NCBI RefSeq assembly: GCF_001610955.1
Contig: NZ_CP014335.1
Location: forward strand, 847,001 to 911,000
From: Geobacillus thermoleovorans
GTDB lineage: Bacteria > Bacillota > Bacilli > Bacillales > Anoxybacillaceae
DNA: 64,000 nucleotides
Direction: 5' to 3'
Within the stretch, counting starts at the first letter, position 1; every line of letters begins with the position of its first letter. Position numbers and translations under genes: made by a program. Shown piece after piece: positions 50,097 to 61,947 of this stretch. The notes beneath the pieces were generated by a model that saw only the letters and a program-made list of their open reading frames with translations, was not told where the DNA came from and ran no database searches.

Positions 50097-51588
50097 GGAT
50101 CTCACCTCCGCTGCAATAGTAAACAAGCTGTTCATACGTCAATTCAGCGGCCGGCAGGCGAGCGAGCAGCCGGCCGTCGACCATCACGTAGATGGTGTCG
50201 CAAATGTCAAGCAGCTCTTGAAATTCGCTGGAAAAGTACAGCACCGTTTTTCCTTCATCGGCAAGGGAGCGAATGATGGAAAACACCTCTTGCTTCGCAT
50301 GGACGTCGATCCCTTTGGTCGGTTCGTCAAACAAAAAGACGCGTGCGTTTGTGTTGAGCCATTTGCCGATGACGACTTTTTGTTGATTGCCGCCGCTCAA
50401 GTGGCGAACGACGGTGGTGCTTGACGGCGGATGAACACCTAGCGAGCGGACGAGCCCGTCGGCTTCAGCCGCTTCTTTCGCCCAGCTGATCCATTGCCAG
50501 CGCGACAGGCGGGAAAGAAGGCGGACGGTCAAGTTCGTTTTCACTGATTCGGGCAAAAACAACCCTTGTTTGCGCCGTTCTTCCGGGATGAGGCAAAGGC
50601 CGGCGTCGATGGCTTCATAAGGCGATGAGAACACATAGCGTCTGCCATCAATTTCCCACTCGCCGGATGTGTTCCGGTGGGCGATGAGGCTTTCGGCAAG
50701 CTCCGTCTTGCCGGCGCCGACGAGGCCAGCGATGCCGACGATTTCGCCGCGGTGGGCGTATAGGTCGACTGTTGTCCCGGTTTTGTCGATCAAAATTCCG
50801 CGGGCGGCAAACGCGATGTCGCTTCTGTATGTGCGTGCTTGTTTCGCGGCGGCGGTCCGCTTCGTTCCAGTCATATGAAGGACGATGTCCTCAAGCGGCA
50901 GGCTGCGGGCGCCTCCGTGATAGACGACGCGGCCGTCGCGCAAAATCGTCAGCCGGTCAGCGATCTCCTGAACTTCTTTCAGTTTATGAGAGATGTAAAT
51001 AAAGCCGACGCCTTGCTGCTTCAGTTCATCGATGATGGCAAACAGACGCCTTGTTTCCGCCTCGCTTAAGGCGGCCGTCGGTTCGTCTAGGATGATATAG
51101 CGCGCGTTGGATGACAGCACTTTGGCGAGCACAATCAGCTGCTTTTCATGGAGCGAGCAGTCGCGAACCAATTTCGTCGGCGGCAACGACAGGCCGACGC
51201 GGCGAAGCAGGGCGGCGGCCCGCTCTTTTTCTTGACGCAGCGAGCGAATCGGCCGTTGCTTCACATGGACGAACTCGTCCGCCGCTACATTTTCGTAAAT
51301 CGGCAAGCCGGGAAAGAGCGCTGTGTCAACTTCTTGAACGACGAGGCCGATGCCGGCTTGTTTTGCTTCGCGCGGCGATGAAAACGTGTATATCGTACCG
51401 TCGATCGTGATCGTACCAGCGTCAGGCGGAATGGCGCCGGCCAAAATGTTCATGAGCGTGCTTTTGCCGGCGCCGTTCATGCCTAAAAGGGCGTGGACTT
51501 CGCCAGGACGAACGTCGAAGTCCACGCCGTCGAGCACGCGCACGGCGCCAAACGATTTTTCCATGCCCCGCATTGACAACCCGTTCAT
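50038..51588 (-). CDS. ABC transporter ATP-binding protein (RbsA type, two nucleotide domains)
   Basis: 516 residues. First ATPase half has Walker A LGMNGAGKST and Walker B IILDEPTAALS; the second has the degenerate GLVGAGKTE and VFLFDEPTKGID with signature HLSGGNQQKV, the usual RbsA/MglA arrangement. Energises the neighbouring permease. ATG 51588 overlaps the binding-protein stop by four bases. Upstream in-frame ATG at 51624 lies within the previous gene. Confidence 0.9.
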   Translation of the reverse strand: MNGLSMRGMEKSFGAVRVLDGVDFDVRPGEVHALLGMNGAGKSTLMNILAGAIPPDAGTITIDGTIYTFSSPREAKQAGIGLVVQEVDTALFPGLPIYENVAADEFVHVKQRPIRSLRQEKERAAALLRRVGLSLPPTKLVRDCSLHEKQLIVLAKVLSSNARYIILDEPTAALSEAETRRLFAIIDELKQQGVGFIYISHKLKEVQEIADRLTILRDGRVVYHGGARSLPLEDIVLHMTGTKRTAAAKQARTYRSDIAFAARGILIDKTGTTVDLYAHRGEIVGIAGLVGAGKTELAESLIAHRNTSGEWEIDGRRYVFSSPYEAIDAGLCLIPEERRKQGLFLPESVKTNLTVRLLSRLSRWQWISWAKEAAEADGLVRSLGVHPPSSTTVVRHLSGGNQQKVVIGKWLNTNARVFLFDEPTKGIDVHAKQEVFSIIRSLADEGKTVLYFSSEFQELLDICDTIYVMVDGRLLARLPAAELTYEQLVYYCSGGEIHEPASRFHNAVEKNGAVHS

Positions 51589-52745
51589 TTTTTGTTCACC
51601 TGGGCTTCCAACGTTTTCATCCACGGCGAGATGGCGACATTGGATTGCCCCCAGCCCGGGATGTATTGCGAAAGCTCATTCATCGACACTTGTTTGTCCG
51701 GAAGATCGGACCGTTTCACTAAATGCGGCTCAAGCGAGTAAATGTTCGGCGTTTTTTCTCCAGCGATTTTTTGATACGCGAACCGCACTTGGACGCGGCC
51801 GACTTCGGCTGGGTCGGTCGCCGTTGTCGCCACCCATGGGCTGTTTGGTTTTTGGATCATTTGCAAGTCTTCATCGCTCAAATCGATGCCATACACTTTA
51901 ATTTCCGTGCGCCCAGCTTGCTCGATGGCGCGCGTCGCCCCTTTGGCGAACTCGTCCCAAGTTGCGAAGACAGCGTCAATGTCGCCTTTGTTCGGGTATT
52001 TTTTCAAAATCGCTTCCATTTGCGTTTGTGTGTCCAAAGCTGTGTTGGCGCTCGCCGTGCCAAACTTGGCAATTTCTTTAATGTTCGGATAGCGTTTTTT
52101 GAACGCGTCATAAATGACATGGCGGCGTTCCATCGGGGTAAAGCCGCCGACCCAAATCGTGACGATGTTGCCTTCCCCGTTTAAGTCTTCTGCGAGCGTT
52201 TTTAATGTTTTCCAGGCGAGGCTGTAGTCGTCTTGGTCGATGACGGTGACGCCGGGAATGTTCAAATCGTTGTCAAACGCCACAACTGGAATGCCTTTGG
52301 CGACGGCTTTTTTCACCGGGCCTTCGAGCGCATCGGCGCGGCCGTGGTCAAGCAAAATGGCGTCCACATTTTGTGTAATGGCCGTCTCAACGTACGATGC
52401 CATTTTGGTTAAATCGTTGTCGGCGTTGTAAATTTGCACCTCGCCGCCGAATTTTTGCACTTGTTCTTTGACGCCGGCGATGTATTGCGATGAGAACGTG
52501 CCGATGGACAGTTGCATAATGGCGACGATTTTCACCGGCTTTTTCAACTTTTCAGGAATGGCCGCTTGCTCGTCGCTTGTTGCCGTCGAGTGGCTGGATG
52601 TCGTTTCCGTTTTGTTGTTCGTGGTCTTGGCTCCGTTGGCTGGCTTGGAGCTAACGGCATCTTGCTCGTGTGTGCAGCCAGCCAAGATGGAGAACACGGC
52701 AAAGAAAAGAAGAAAAAGGGAAGATAAGGCCTTAAATCGTTTCAT
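51585..52745 (-). CDS. Sugar-type ABC substrate-binding lipoprotein, probable methylthioribose binder
   Basis: 386 residues: lipobox SILAGC, a Thr/Ser-rich linker, then a periplasmic-binding-protein type 1 domain of the ribose family ([51 protein letters not shown]). Start ATG 52745 with AAAGGAGG upstream; overlaps the end of mtnA by 14 bases, tying import to the first two salvage enzymes. Confidence 0.88.
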   Translation of the reverse strand: MKRFKALSSLFLLFFAVFSILAGCTHEQDAVSSKPANGAKTTNNKTETTSSHSTATSDEQAAIPEKLKKPVKIVAIMQLSIGTFSSQYIAGVKEQVQKFGGEVQIYNADNDLTKMASYVETAITQNVDAILLDHGRADALEGPVKKAVAKGIPVVAFDNDLNIPGVTVIDQDDYSLAWKTLKTLAEDLNGEGNIVTIWVGGFTPMERRHVIYDAFKKRYPNIKEIAKFGTASANTALDTQTQMEAILKKYPNKGDIDAVFATWDEFAKGATRAIEQAGRTEIKVYGIDLSDEDLQMIQKPNSPWVATTATDPAEVGRVQVRFAYQKIAGEKTPNIYSLEPHLVKRSDLPDKQVSMNELSQYIPGWGQSNVAISPWMKTLEAQVNKK

Positions 52746-53799
52746 GTTGCTCCTCCTTTGTGAATAATGATGGCAGCGTTGCGTTGTAATTGCCGCGAAT
52801 GATGCCTTTTTCGGTAATGATCGCGGTAATGAGTTCGTTTGGCGTTACGTCAAACGCCGGATTGTATACGTTGACGCCTTCCGGGGCGATGCGCACGCCG
52901 GCGATGTGGGTCACTTCATCCGGATGGCGCTCTTCGATCGGGATGTCCGCACCTGTTTTCGTCGTCAAATCGATCGTGGACAACGGCGCAGCGACGTAAA
53001 ACGGAATGTCAAACGACTTCGCGAGCAAGGCCAGGCCGAACGTGCCGATTTTGTTCGCCGTATCGCCGTTTTGCGCGATCCGGTCGGCGCCGACGATGAT
53101 GGCGCCAATGCCTTTCGCCTTGATCGCTTGCGCTGCCATGTTGTCGGTGATGAGCGTCACATCAACGCCCGCTTGCATCAGTTCCCAAGCGGTCAGGCGC
53201 GCCCCTTGCAACACCGGCCGCGTCTCGAGAGCGTAAACGGATAGTTCAATTCCTTTTTCTTTCGCCAAATAAAACGGGGCGAGCGCCGTTCCGTAGCGGG
53301 CGGTGGCGATCGAGCCGGCGTTGCAAATCGTCATCACCCGCTCGCCGGGCCTGAAGAGCGACAAGGCATGCTCGCCAATGCGGCGGCACACATCCTCGTC
53401 TTCTACTTGAATGCGAATCGCTTCGTGGACGAGCGTCGTTTTGGCCTCGTTGACGGAAAGGGCGTCGGCCGCAGCGGTGACGAGCCGATCGAGCGCCCAA
53501 AACAAGTTGACGGCAGTCGGCCGGGCACTGGCTAGGTAGTCACGATCTCGTTTCAAGCGACGGCGGAATTCATCGAGCGATTCGGTGTCGTAGCGTAAAG
53601 CGGCAAGCGCCAGGCCATAGGCGGCGGTGATGCCGATCGCCGGCGCGCCGCGCACTTTCAGCGTGGCAATCGCCTCATAGACGTCTTCCAGAGTGTGCAA
53701 GTCGATATATTCGATGATGGATGGAAGCTTTTGCTGGTTTAAAATCGTCACATGCGTCTCGCGCCATTCAACGGAGCGTGGGATGGCAAAGGTGCTCAT
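52732..53799 (-). CDS. mtnA: S-methyl-5-thioribose-1-phosphate isomerase
   Basis: 355 residues, eIF2B-like fold with [13 protein letters not shown], catalytic-region [16 protein letters not shown] and [18 protein letters not shown]. Converts methylthioribose 1-phosphate to methylthioribulose 1-phosphate. ATG 53799 is eight bases behind AAAGGAAG; ATG 53805 touches it. Lies 83 bp after mtnK. Confidence 0.95.
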   Translation of the reverse strand: MSTFAIPRSVEWRETHVTILNQQKLPSIIEYIDLHTLEDVYEAIATLKVRGAPAIGITAAYGLALAALRYDTESLDEFRRRLKRDRDYLASARPTAVNLFWALDRLVTAAADALSVNEAKTTLVHEAIRIQVEDEDVCRRIGEHALSLFRPGERVMTICNAGSIATARYGTALAPFYLAKEKGIELSVYALETRPVLQGARLTAWELMQAGVDVTLITDNMAAQAIKAKGIGAIIVGADRIAQNGDTANKIGTFGLALLAKSFDIPFYVAAPLSTIDLTTKTGADIPIEERHPDEVTHIAGVRIAPEGVNVYNPAFDVTPNELITAIITEKGIIRGNYNATLPSLFTKEEQHETI

Positions 53800-53882
53800 C
53801 GCCATCTTCCTTTCTCTTTTTTTTTGGTTTGTCCGGGTCAGCGCCGCGCAGCTTGCGTCGAGACCCGGACGATTGTATGGCA

Positions 53883-55196
<1,314 letters not shown>

Positions 55197-55213
55197 TCAT
55201 TCGTTCTTCGCGC

Positions 55214-55382
55214 CTCTTATCTTTCAGAAAGACATCGGTCTTTCTGTTGGACTTAGCACCGTGCCCTGCGGAAGCATGACGCTTCCGGCGCCGCCCTTGG
55301 CGTGCGCCCTATCTCACGATAGTATTACGGTCGGTTGCTGGGCTTCATTGGGCCAATTCCCTCAGCCAACTCTTGATAAGAG
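55214..55382 (-). ncRNA. SAM-I (S-box) riboswitch of the mtnK operon
   Basis: P1 is CTCTTATC (minus, from 55382) with GATAAGAG (to 55214). Between them stand the S-box elements AGAGTTGGCTGAGGGA, CCCAATGAAGCCCAGCAACC and GGGCACGGTGCTAAGTCCA. P3 is longer than in the second copy. With the downstream terminator it should switch the operon off when SAM is abundant. Confidence 0.96.
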
Positions 55383-55450
55383 TACCGATTTCTCGTATTC
55401 AGTTTTTGCAATTTTCACGATGTTGTCAATCGTTTGGTTGTTTGATTCGA

Positions 55451-55480
55451 ATGATACATGGTCGATCAATCGATTGTCAA
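55451..55480 (-). promoter_or_regulatory. Promoter of the mtnK operon
   Basis: Minus-strand TTGACA (55475-55480) - 18 bp - TATCAT (55451-55456). The -35 box includes the stop codon of mtnU, which is upstream on the same strand. Confidence 0.55.
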
Positions 55481-56289
55481 TACGTTTTGAAAAAATTTTT
55501 TGCCGCTTCGTAGTCGTGCGGCCGGCGGTCGGCAAACACCGGGATGCGCGCGCGGACGTCCGCAACGAGTGCGGGATCGATGTCGGCCGAGAGAATGCCC
55601 GGCTTCTCGTCCGCCTCGGCGATCACTTCGCCCCATGGGTCGATGACGAGCGAATGGCCGGCAAAGACGTTGTTCGGGTCGCGGCCAGCCCGGTTGCAGG
55701 CGACGACGTAGCATTGGTTTTCAATCGCCCGCGCCATCAAGAGCGTCCGCCAATGGTGCAGGCGGGGAAGCGGCCATTCGGCGACGACAAACAGCACTTC
55801 CGCCCCAGCCAAAGCATGGGCGCGAATCCACTCCGGAAAGCGGATGTCATAGCAAATGACCCCGGCGCATGCAAGCCCGTCGAGCGAAAACAAGCCTAAG
55901 CTGCTTCCCGGCTGCAAATACAAATGTTCATCCATTAATTGGAACAGATGGAGTTTGCTGTATTCGCCGACGATTTGACCGCTCCGGTCGGCCACGATCA
56001 TCGTGTTCGTCACGCCGGTTGTTGTTTTTTTAGCGACCGAGCCGGCGACGAGATGGATGTTGTGTGCTTGCGCTAGGCGGGAGGCGAACGCTTTCGCCCG
56101 TTCGGCGCCTTCGTCGGCAATCTCATCTAGGCGCGTCAAATCGTAGCCGGTCGTCCATAATTCCGGCAGCACGATGATATTCGCGCCGTCCTTGACGGCC
56201 GATTCAATGGCGCTTTCCGCGCACCGTTCGTTTTCGTTCGGGTCGCCAAACGCAATATCAAGCTGGAGGCAGGCGATGCGGATCGTCAT
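55477..56289 (-). CDS. mtnU: Carbon-nitrogen hydrolase, omega-amidase of methionine salvage
   Basis: 270 residues, nitrilase superfamily triad visible as LPELWTTG (Glu), KLHLF (Lys) and GVICYDIRFPE (Cys). Hydrolyses the alpha-keto amide left when glutamine is the amino donor for methionine formation, as B. subtilis MtnU. ATG 56289 behind GAGGTGA. Divergent from the aminotransferase gene. Confidence 0.88.
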   Translation of the reverse strand: MTIRIACLQLDIAFGDPNENERCAESAIESAVKDGANIIVLPELWTTGYDLTRLDEIADEGAERAKAFASRLAQAHNIHLVAGSVAKKTTTGVTNTMIVADRSGQIVGEYSKLHLFQLMDEHLYLQPGSSLGLFSLDGLACAGVICYDIRFPEWIRAHALAGAEVLFVVAEWPLPRLHHWRTLLMARAIENQCYVVACNRAGRDPNNVFAGHSLVIDPWGEVIAEADEKPGILSADIDPALVADVRARIPVFADRRPHDYEAAKNFFKTY

Positions 56290-56315
56290 GAGTTTTCACC
56301 TCGAAAAAATTTTGC

Positions 56316-56344
56316 TTTACATTTTGCTTTTTACGATATATGAT
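56316..56344 (+). promoter_or_regulatory. Promoter of the salvage aminotransferase gene
   Basis: TTTACA (56316-56321) - 17 bp - TATGAT (56339-56344), 43 nt before the start. Confidence 0.6.
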
Positions 56345-56386
56345 GTTGCACTAGAATTTCAAGAATTTTTTAAGAAGGTGTGGGCG

Positions 56387-57574
56387 ATGACGATGGAAAT
56401 TCCTTTTTCCGAGCTGCTTGAGCAGCTGCCAAAGCAATTTTTCGCCTCGCTTGTCGCAAAAGTCGGGGAGAAAATCAAGGCCGGATGCGACGTGATCAAT
56501 TTAGGGCAAGGCAACCCGGATCAGCCGACGCCAAAGCATATCGTTGAGGCGATGCAGCGGGCGGCGGCCAATCCGAAATACCATAAATATTCGCCATTTC
56601 AAGGCTACTTCTTTTTGAAAGAAGCCATTGCCGCGTTTTACGCGCGTGAATACGGGGTGAACGTCGATCCAGACCGCGAAGTCGCCATTTTGTTCGGCGG
56701 CAAGGCCGGGCTTGTCGAGCTGCCGCTTTGCCTCGTCAACCCGGGCGATGTGGTGCTTGTCCCGGACCCGGGCTATCCGGACTATTGGTCGGGGATCGCG
56801 CTTGCCCGCGCGCGGATGGAAATGATGCCGCTTGTTGCGGAAAACGGTTTTTTGCCGGACTATGAAGCCATTCCGGCGGCAGTGGCCGACCGAGCGAAGC
56901 TCATGTTTTTAAACTATCCGAACAATCCGACCGGTGCGACGGCGACAAAGGAATTTTTCGCGGAGACGGTGGCGTTTGCCGCCAAGCACGGCATTGCCGT
57001 CGTGCACGATTTCGCTTATGGGGCGATCGGCTTTGACGGCCGGAAACCGGTCAGCTTCCTGGAAGCCGATGGGGCGAAAGACGTCGGCGTCGAGATTTAC
57101 ACCTTTTCGAAAACATACAATATGGCCGGCTGGCGTGTGGCGTTTGCCGTCGGCAACGAGCGGATCATTCGGGCGCTTGAGCTTTTGCAGGATCATTTGT
57201 ATGTCAGCTTGTTCGGCGCCATCCAGGAAGCGGCCGCCGCGGCGCTCCTTGGTCCGCAAGATTGTGTCACGGAGTTGGTCGCATTGTATGAGGCGCGCCG
57301 CAATGCGTTCATCGCTGCGCTCTGCGAGATCGGTTGGGAAGCGCCGGCGCCATATGGGTCGTTTTTCGCCTGGCTTCCGCTGCCAAAAGGCATATCATCC
57401 GCTGAGTTTGCCGACATGCTGCTTGAGCGGGCGCATGTCGCCGTCGCCCCAGGCATCGGGTTCGGCGAGCACGGCGAAGGGTATGTGCGCGTCGGCCTCT
57501 TGACCGATGAAGCGCGGCTTCGCGAAGCAGCGGAGCGGATCGGCCGCCTTGGATTGTTCGAAAAAAATTTTTGA
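56387..57574 (+). CDS. mtnV: Methionine-salvage aminotransferase (MtnV/MtnE type)
   Basis: 395 residues, class I PLP aminotransferase: NLGQGNPDQPTP, FLNYPNNPTGA, the Schiff-base lysine in TFSKTYNMAGWRV. Transaminates 2-oxo-4-methylthiobutanoate to methionine. ATG 56387 six bases behind AAGGTG; the longer open frame runs into mtnU antisense. No riboswitch is seen before this gene, unlike its salvage partners. Confidence 0.88.
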   Translation: MTMEIPFSELLEQLPKQFFASLVAKVGEKIKAGCDVINLGQGNPDQPTPKHIVEAMQRAAANPKYHKYSPFQGYFFLKEAIAAFYAREYGVNVDPDREVAILFGGKAGLVELPLCLVNPGDVVLVPDPGYPDYWSGIALARARMEMMPLVAENGFLPDYEAIPAAVADRAKLMFLNYPNNPTGATATKEFFAETVAFAAKHGIAVVHDFAYGAIGFDGRKPVSFLEADGAKDVGVEIYTFSKTYNMAGWRVAFAVGNERIIRALELLQDHLYVSLFGAIQEAAAAALLGPQDCVTELVALYEARRNAFIAALCEIGWEAPAPYGSFFAWLPLPKGISSAEFADMLLERAHVAVAPGIGFGEHGEGYVRVGLLTDEARLREAAERIGRLGLFEKNF

Positions 57575-57581
57575 AAAATGA

Positions 57582-57610
57582 TTGACAACGCCAATCGGCG
57601 ATGTCATAAT
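57582..57610 (+). promoter_or_regulatory. Promoter of mtnWXBD
   Basis: TTGACA (57582-57587) - 17 bp - CATAAT (57605-57610). Confidence 0.8.
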
Positions 57611-57658
57611 TCAAAGTAAATTTGCCAATTGTTTGACAAGTGCATAAACGAGCAGGCT

Positions 57659-57767
57659 TTCTTATCAAGAGCAGGCGGAGGGACGAGCCCAATGAAGCCC
57701 GGCAACCGGCTTGGCGCGCGCCAAGCACGGTGCTAATTCTTGCAGCGGAAACGCTGAGAGATAAGAA
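57659..57767 (+). ncRNA. SAM-I (S-box) riboswitch of mtnWXBD
   Basis: P1 TTCTTATC (57659-57666) / GATAAGAA (57760-57767); conserved AGAGCAGGCGGAGGGA, CCCAATGAAGCCCGGCAACC and GCACGGTGCTAATTC. The P1 3' strand GATAAGAAGAG can instead pair with CTCTTCTTAT (57790-57799) in the terminator, giving the antiterminator. Confidence 0.97.
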
Positions 57768-57785
57768 GAGCGCCATGGATGAGTG

Positions 57786-57813
57786 ACGCCTCTTCTTATG
57801 AAGAGGCGTTTTT
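57786..57813 (+). terminator. Riboswitch-controlled terminator before mtnW
   Basis: 10-bp stem ACGCCTCTTC (57786-57795) / GAAGAGGCGT (57800-57809), TTAT loop, T-run. Confidence 0.92.
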
Positions 57814-57838
57814 ATTTCGAGATTGAGAGGGATGAACG

Positions 57839-59080
57839 ATGAGTGCAGTGATGGCAACGTATTTGCTTCATGATGAAACAGACATTCGGAAAAAGGCGGA
57901 AGGGATCGCGCTCGGCTTGACGATCGGCACGTGGACCGACTTGCCGGCGTTGGAGCAGGAGCAGCTTCGCAAACATAAAGGGGAAGTCGTCGCTATTGAA
58001 GAGCTTGGCGAAAGCGAGCGGGTAAACGCCTATTTCGGCAAGCGGCTGAAGCGGGCGATCGTCAAAATCGCCTACCCGACAGTCAACTTCAGCGCCGATT
58101 TGCCGGCATTGTTGGTCACGACGTTCGGCAAGCTGTCGCTCGACGGTGAAGTGCGGCTGCTTGATTTAGAGTTTCCGGATGAATGGAAGCGACAGTTTCC
58201 TGGGCCGCGCTTTGGCATCGACGGCATTCGCGACCGAGTCGGGGTGCATAACCGCCCACTGTTGATGAGCATTTTTAAAGGCATGATCGGCCGCGATTTG
58301 GCGTACTTGACGTCGGAATTGAAAAAACAGGCGCTCGGCGGCGTTGACCTGGTCAAAGACGATGAAATTTTGTTTGACAGCGAACTTCTTCCGTTTGAAA
58401 AGCGGATCACCGAGGGCAAGGCGGCGCTTCAGGAAGTGTACGAACAAACAGGCAAGCGGACGTTGTATGCCGTCAACTTGACCGGCAAAACGTTTGCGTT
58501 AAAGGACAAAGCGAAACGAGCCGCCGAGCTTGGCGCTGATGTGCTGTTGTTTAACGTCTTCGCTTATGGGCTTGACGTGTTGCAGGCGTTGCGCGAGGAT
58601 GAGGAGATTGCGGTGCCGATTATGGCTCACCCGGCGTTCAGCGGCGCTGTTACGACGTCCGAATTTTATGGGGTGGCGCCTTCGCTTTGGCTTGGAAAGC
58701 TTTTGCGGCTCGCCGGCGCCGACTTTGTCCTGTTCCCGTCGCCGTATGGCAGCGTGGCCTTGGAGCGTGAGCAGGCGCTTGGCATCGCAAGGGCGCTCAC
58801 CGACGACCAAGAGCCGTTTGCCCGGGCGTTTCCGGTGCCGTCGGCCGGCATTCACCCGGGATTGGTGCCGCTCATCATCCGCGATTTCGGCCTTGACACC
58901 ATCGTCAACGCCGGCGGCGGCATTCACGGCCATCCGGACGGGGCGATCGGGGGCGGCCGGGCGTTTCGCGCGGCGATCGACGCGGTGTTGGCCGGCCGTC
59001 CGCTTCGTGAGGCGGCTGCAGAAAACGAAGCGCTGCAAAAAGCGATCGACCGCTGGGGCGTCGTTGAGGTGGAAGCATGA
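57839..59080 (+). CDS. mtnW: 2,3-diketo-5-methylthiopentyl-1-phosphate enolase (RuBisCO-like protein)
   Basis: 413 residues, type IV RuBisCO. The carbamylated-lysine/metal motif appears as GVDLVKDDE; phosphate-binding [13 protein letters not shown] near the end. Enolises diketomethylthiopentyl phosphate; does not fix CO2. ATG 57839 behind GAGAGGG. Four-gene operon mtnW-X-B-D with overlapping stops and starts. Confidence 0.96.
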   Translation: MSAVMATYLLHDETDIRKKAEGIALGLTIGTWTDLPALEQEQLRKHKGEVVAIEELGESERVNAYFGKRLKRAIVKIAYPTVNFSADLPALLVTTFGKLSLDGEVRLLDLEFPDEWKRQFPGPRFGIDGIRDRVGVHNRPLLMSIFKGMIGRDLAYLTSELKKQALGGVDLVKDDEILFDSELLPFEKRITEGKAALQEVYEQTGKRTLYAVNLTGKTFALKDKAKRAAELGADVLLFNVFAYGLDVLQALREDEEIAVPIMAHPAFSGAVTTSEFYGVAPSLWLGKLLRLAGADFVLFPSPYGSVALEREQALGIARALTDDQEPFARAFPVPSAGIHPGLVPLIIRDFGLDTIVNAGGGIHGHPDGAIGGGRAFRAAIDAVLAGRPLREAAAENEALQKAIDRWGVVEVEA

Positions 59081-59739
59081 CGAAACAGCTCGTTCTCTTT
59101 TGTGATTTTGACGGCACCATTACGGAAAACGACAACATCATCGCGATTATGAAACAGTTCGCCCCGCCGGAGTGGGAGGCGTTAAAAGACGACATTCTCG
59201 CTGAGCGCATTTCTGTTCAGGAAGGAGTCGGGAAGATGTTTTCCCTCCTTCCGTCCACGTTGAAGGATGAAATTGTGGATTTCCTGCGGCGCACCGCTCG
59301 GTTGCGCGCGGGATTCCGAGAGTTTGTCGCGTTTACGAAAGAGCGAGGCATTCCGCTTTATATCGTCAGCGGCGGCATCGACTTTTTTGTCTATCCGCTG
59401 CTTGAAGGGCTCATTGAACCGGAGCGCATTTTTTGCAACGGCTCCGATTTCAGCGGTGAGACGATCCGCATCACATGGCCGCATGCGTGCGACGGTGAGT
59501 GCCAAAACGGCTGCGGCTGCTGCAAGCCATCGCTCCTTCGCAAGCTTGCCCGCCCGGACGGATACCATGTCGTCATTGGCGATTCGATTACGGATTTAGC
59601 GGTGGCGAAGCAAGCGGATTACGTGCTGGCGCGCGATTTTCTGCTCCAAAAATGCCAAGAGCTCGGCTTGCCGCATGCGCCGTTTGCAACGTTTTTTGAC
59701 GTGATTGATGCGTTGCAGCGAATGGAGGTGATCGTATGA
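59077..59739 (+). CDS. mtnX: 2-hydroxy-3-keto-5-methylthiopentenyl-1-phosphate phosphatase
   Basis: 220 residues, HAD phosphatase with nucleophile motif [10 protein letters not shown] and late [13 protein letters not shown]. Removes phosphate from the MtnW product to give the acireductone. Overlaps mtnW and mtnB by four bases each. Confidence 0.95.
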   Translation: MTKQLVLFCDFDGTITENDNIIAIMKQFAPPEWEALKDDILAERISVQEGVGKMFSLLPSTLKDEIVDFLRRTARLRAGFREFVAFTKERGIPLYIVSGGIDFFVYPLLEGLIEPERIFCNGSDFSGETIRITWPHACDGECQNGCGCCKPSLLRKLARPDGYHVVIGDSITDLAVAKQADYVLARDFLLQKCQELGLPHAPFATFFDVIDALQRMEVIV

Positions 59740-60368
59740 GCATTGTCGTGAAAAAGTGGAACGAGCTCGCGGAAGTGAAAGCTGAGCTCGCCGCCCGCGA
59801 CTGGTTTTTCGCGACAAGCGGCAATTTGTCGATCAAGGTGACGGACGACCCATTGACGTTTTTGGTGACAGCGAGCGGCAAGGATAAGCGGAAGCAAACG
59901 GATGAGGATTTTCTGCTCGTTGACGCCGCCGGAAAACCGGCGGAGGAAACAAACTTGAAGCCCTCGGCCGAGACGCTCTTGCACGCGGAAATTTACGGAC
60001 GGACGAATGCCGGCTGCGTCTTGCACGTTCATACGGTCGACAACAACTTGATTTCTGAACTGTATGCGCAAAACGGGGAAGCGGTCTTTTCCGGCCAGGA
60101 AATCATCAAGGCGTTCGGCATTTGGGAAGAAAATGCCGCCGTGCGCATCCCGATCATTGACAATTACGCCGACATTCCAACGCTCGCTCGGGAGTTTGCG
60201 AACTATATCCATGGCGACGCCGGCGCCGTGTTGATCCAAAACCATGGCATCACGGTCTGGGGGCGTACAGCGTTTGAAGCGAAAAAACATTTGGAGGCAT
60301 GGGAGTTTTTGTTCCGCTGGCAGGTGAAGCGGCTGCTTTTGCAGCGGGCCGGCCTGCCGGTTGGCTAA
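59736..60368 (+). CDS. mtnB: Methylthioribulose-1-phosphate dehydratase
   Basis: 210 residues, class II aldolase fold with zinc histidines in LHVHTVD and the catalytic GNLSIK / [11 protein letters not shown] region. Dehydrates methylthioribulose 1-phosphate. ATG 59736 overlaps mtnX. Confidence 0.95.
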   Translation: MSIVVKKWNELAEVKAELAARDWFFATSGNLSIKVTDDPLTFLVTASGKDKRKQTDEDFLLVDAAGKPAEETNLKPSAETLLHAEIYGRTNAGCVLHVHTVDNNLISELYAQNGEAVFSGQEIIKAFGIWEENAAVRIPIIDNYADIPTLAREFANYIHGDAGAVLIQNHGITVWGRTAFEAKKHLEAWEFLFRWQVKRLLLQRAGLPVG

Positions 60369-60402
60369 TCCATATACATTTTTCCAAAGGAGGATGTGAA
60401 CA

Positions 60403-60945
60403 ATGGCAGTCATCAAAGTGAGAAAAACGGGCCAAGTGATTGAAGGAGAAGACAATGTGCGCGCGTTTTTGAACAGTCAAGGGGTGTTGTATGAACATTG
60501 GGACATCACGAAACTGCCGGAGCATTTGCGCGATAAATATGTTCTGACAGATGAAGAAAAAAATGAAATTTTAGCGACGTTCAAAGACGAAATTGAAGAT
60601 TTAGCGGCGCGCCGCGGCTACAAAACGTGGGATATCGTCGCTCTGTCCGACGCGACGCCGAACTTGGATGAGTTGCTGAAAAAATTTGAACAAGTGCACA
60701 TCCATACGGAAGATGAAGTGCGCGCCATTACGGCCGGCCATGGCATTTTCATCATCAAAGGCGACAAAGAAACCGGCTATTTTGATGTAGAGCTTGAAGC
60801 CGGCGACGTCATTTCCGTGCCGGAAGGGAATCCGCATTACTTTACGCTCATGGATGACCGTCGGGTCGTTGCGGTGCGCTTGTTTATCGACCCGTCCGGC
60901 TGGGTCGCTCATCCATATGAAGAAAAAGAGGAAGCCGTCCAATAA
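60403..60945 (+). CDS. mtnD: Acireductone dioxygenase
   Basis: 180 residues, cupin with metal ligands in VHIHTEDEVR and GNPHYFT. Oxidises acireductone to the keto acid precursor of methionine (iron form) or off-pathway products (nickel form). ATG 60403 behind AAAGGAGG, last gene of mtnWXBD. Confidence 0.96.
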   Translation: MAVIKVRKTGQVIEGEDNVRAFLNSQGVLYEHWDITKLPEHLRDKYVLTDEEKNEILATFKDEIEDLAARRGYKTWDIVALSDATPNLDELLKKFEQVHIHTEDEVRAITAGHGIFIIKGDKETGYFDVELEAGDVISVPEGNPHYFTLMDDRRVVAVRLFIDPSGWVAHPYEEKEEAVQ

Positions 60946-60954
60946 CAATGAACG

Positions 60955-60988
60955 CCCCGCTGCTTATATACAGGCAGCGGGGTTGTTT
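60955..60988 (+). terminator. Terminator of mtnWXBD
   Basis: CCCCGCTGC (60955-60963) / GCAGCGGGG (60974-60982) followed by TTGTTTT. Confidence 0.88.
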
Positions 60989-60991
60989 TCG

Positions 60992-61726
60992 TTAAAACGA
61001 TTGTGTTAGAAAAATCATAAACAAAATGCCGACAATAAACGCGTACGTCGATGTCCGTTCATTTCCATCGCCATGGCTTTCGGGAATGAGCTCTTTGTAA
61101 ATGATAAACAGCATCGCCCCCGCGGCGAACGCCAGCCCGTACGGAACGAGCCCACGAAAAAGGGAGGTTAAGTAAAAACCGAGCAGCGATGTGACGATTT
61201 CCACGGCTCCGGTCAACGTGGCGATCACAAACGCTTTAAAGCGCCCGATTTGCTGGTTGATTAAAAACAAAGCGACCAAAAACCCTTCCGGTGCATTTTG
61301 CAAGCCAATCGCCAGGGCGATTAAATTGCCGATTTGGGAAGAGCTGTCGGAGGCGTAGCTGACCCCGACCGACAGACCTTCAGGCAAATTGTGCAACGTA
61401 ATGGCGGCAATAATGAGCATCGCTTTTTCATCAAATTGCAAGCCGCTTTTTGTATGTTCCAAGTCAATATGGGGGACGGTCATTTCAAGCAACGTCAAAA
61501 TAAGTACGCCAGCGGAAAGCCCTACTGTTAACGTGCTGAAGCCCCCTGATTTTAACGATTCCGGAATGAGACTCATCATCGAAGCCGCCATCATAATGCC
61601 GGCGGAAAAGGCCAGCAGTACGTCACGCCACCGGTGGGTGAGCGATTTGGCCATAAACAAAATCGGCACGGCGCCAAGCCCGGTGGATAAGGCGGAAAGC
61701 ACGCTTCCAGCCAACACTTGGTTCAT
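60992..61726 (-). CDS. ZIP-family metal transporter
   Basis: 244 residues, about eight spans, with the family motif HNLPEGLSVGVSYA in span 4 and QNAPEGFLVALFL in span 5. Imports zinc, iron or manganese. ATG 61726 behind GGGAGGGAAG. A TATAAT-like minus-strand box lies at 61807-61812 but no paired -35 was found. Confidence 0.88.
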   Translation of the reverse strand: MNQVLAGSVLSALSTGLGAVPILFMAKSLTHRWRDVLLAFSAGIMMAASMMSLIPESLKSGGFSTLTVGLSAGVLILTLLEMTVPHIDLEHTKSGLQFDEKAMLIIAAITLHNLPEGLSVGVSYASDSSSQIGNLIALAIGLQNAPEGFLVALFLINQQIGRFKAFVIATLTGAVEIVTSLLGFYLTSLFRGLVPYGLAFAAGAMLFIIYKELIPESHGDGNERTSTYAFIVGILFMIFLTQSF

Positions 61727-61879
61727 CTACTTCCCTCCCTGACATCTTTTCTCCTTCTTCACATATGCATCATTCATCGGAATGTGACAGTCGCCCAAGC
61801 GCCGACATTATAATAAATTTATCATAGCCGAAGGAAAAGCCGTGAACCAGGAAAATGCATCATCGCAAACAAAAAACGG

Positions 61880-61909
61880 TTGCCCGGGAATTTGCTGTTC
61901 CAGTATAAT
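61880..61909 (+). promoter_or_regulatory. Promoter of the MarR-type regulator
   Basis: TTGCCC (61880-61885) - 18 bp - TATAAT (61904-61909). Confidence 0.5.
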
Positions 61910-61947
61910 GAAAGTAAGAAAATGTCAACTTTAAAGGGTTGGATGCT

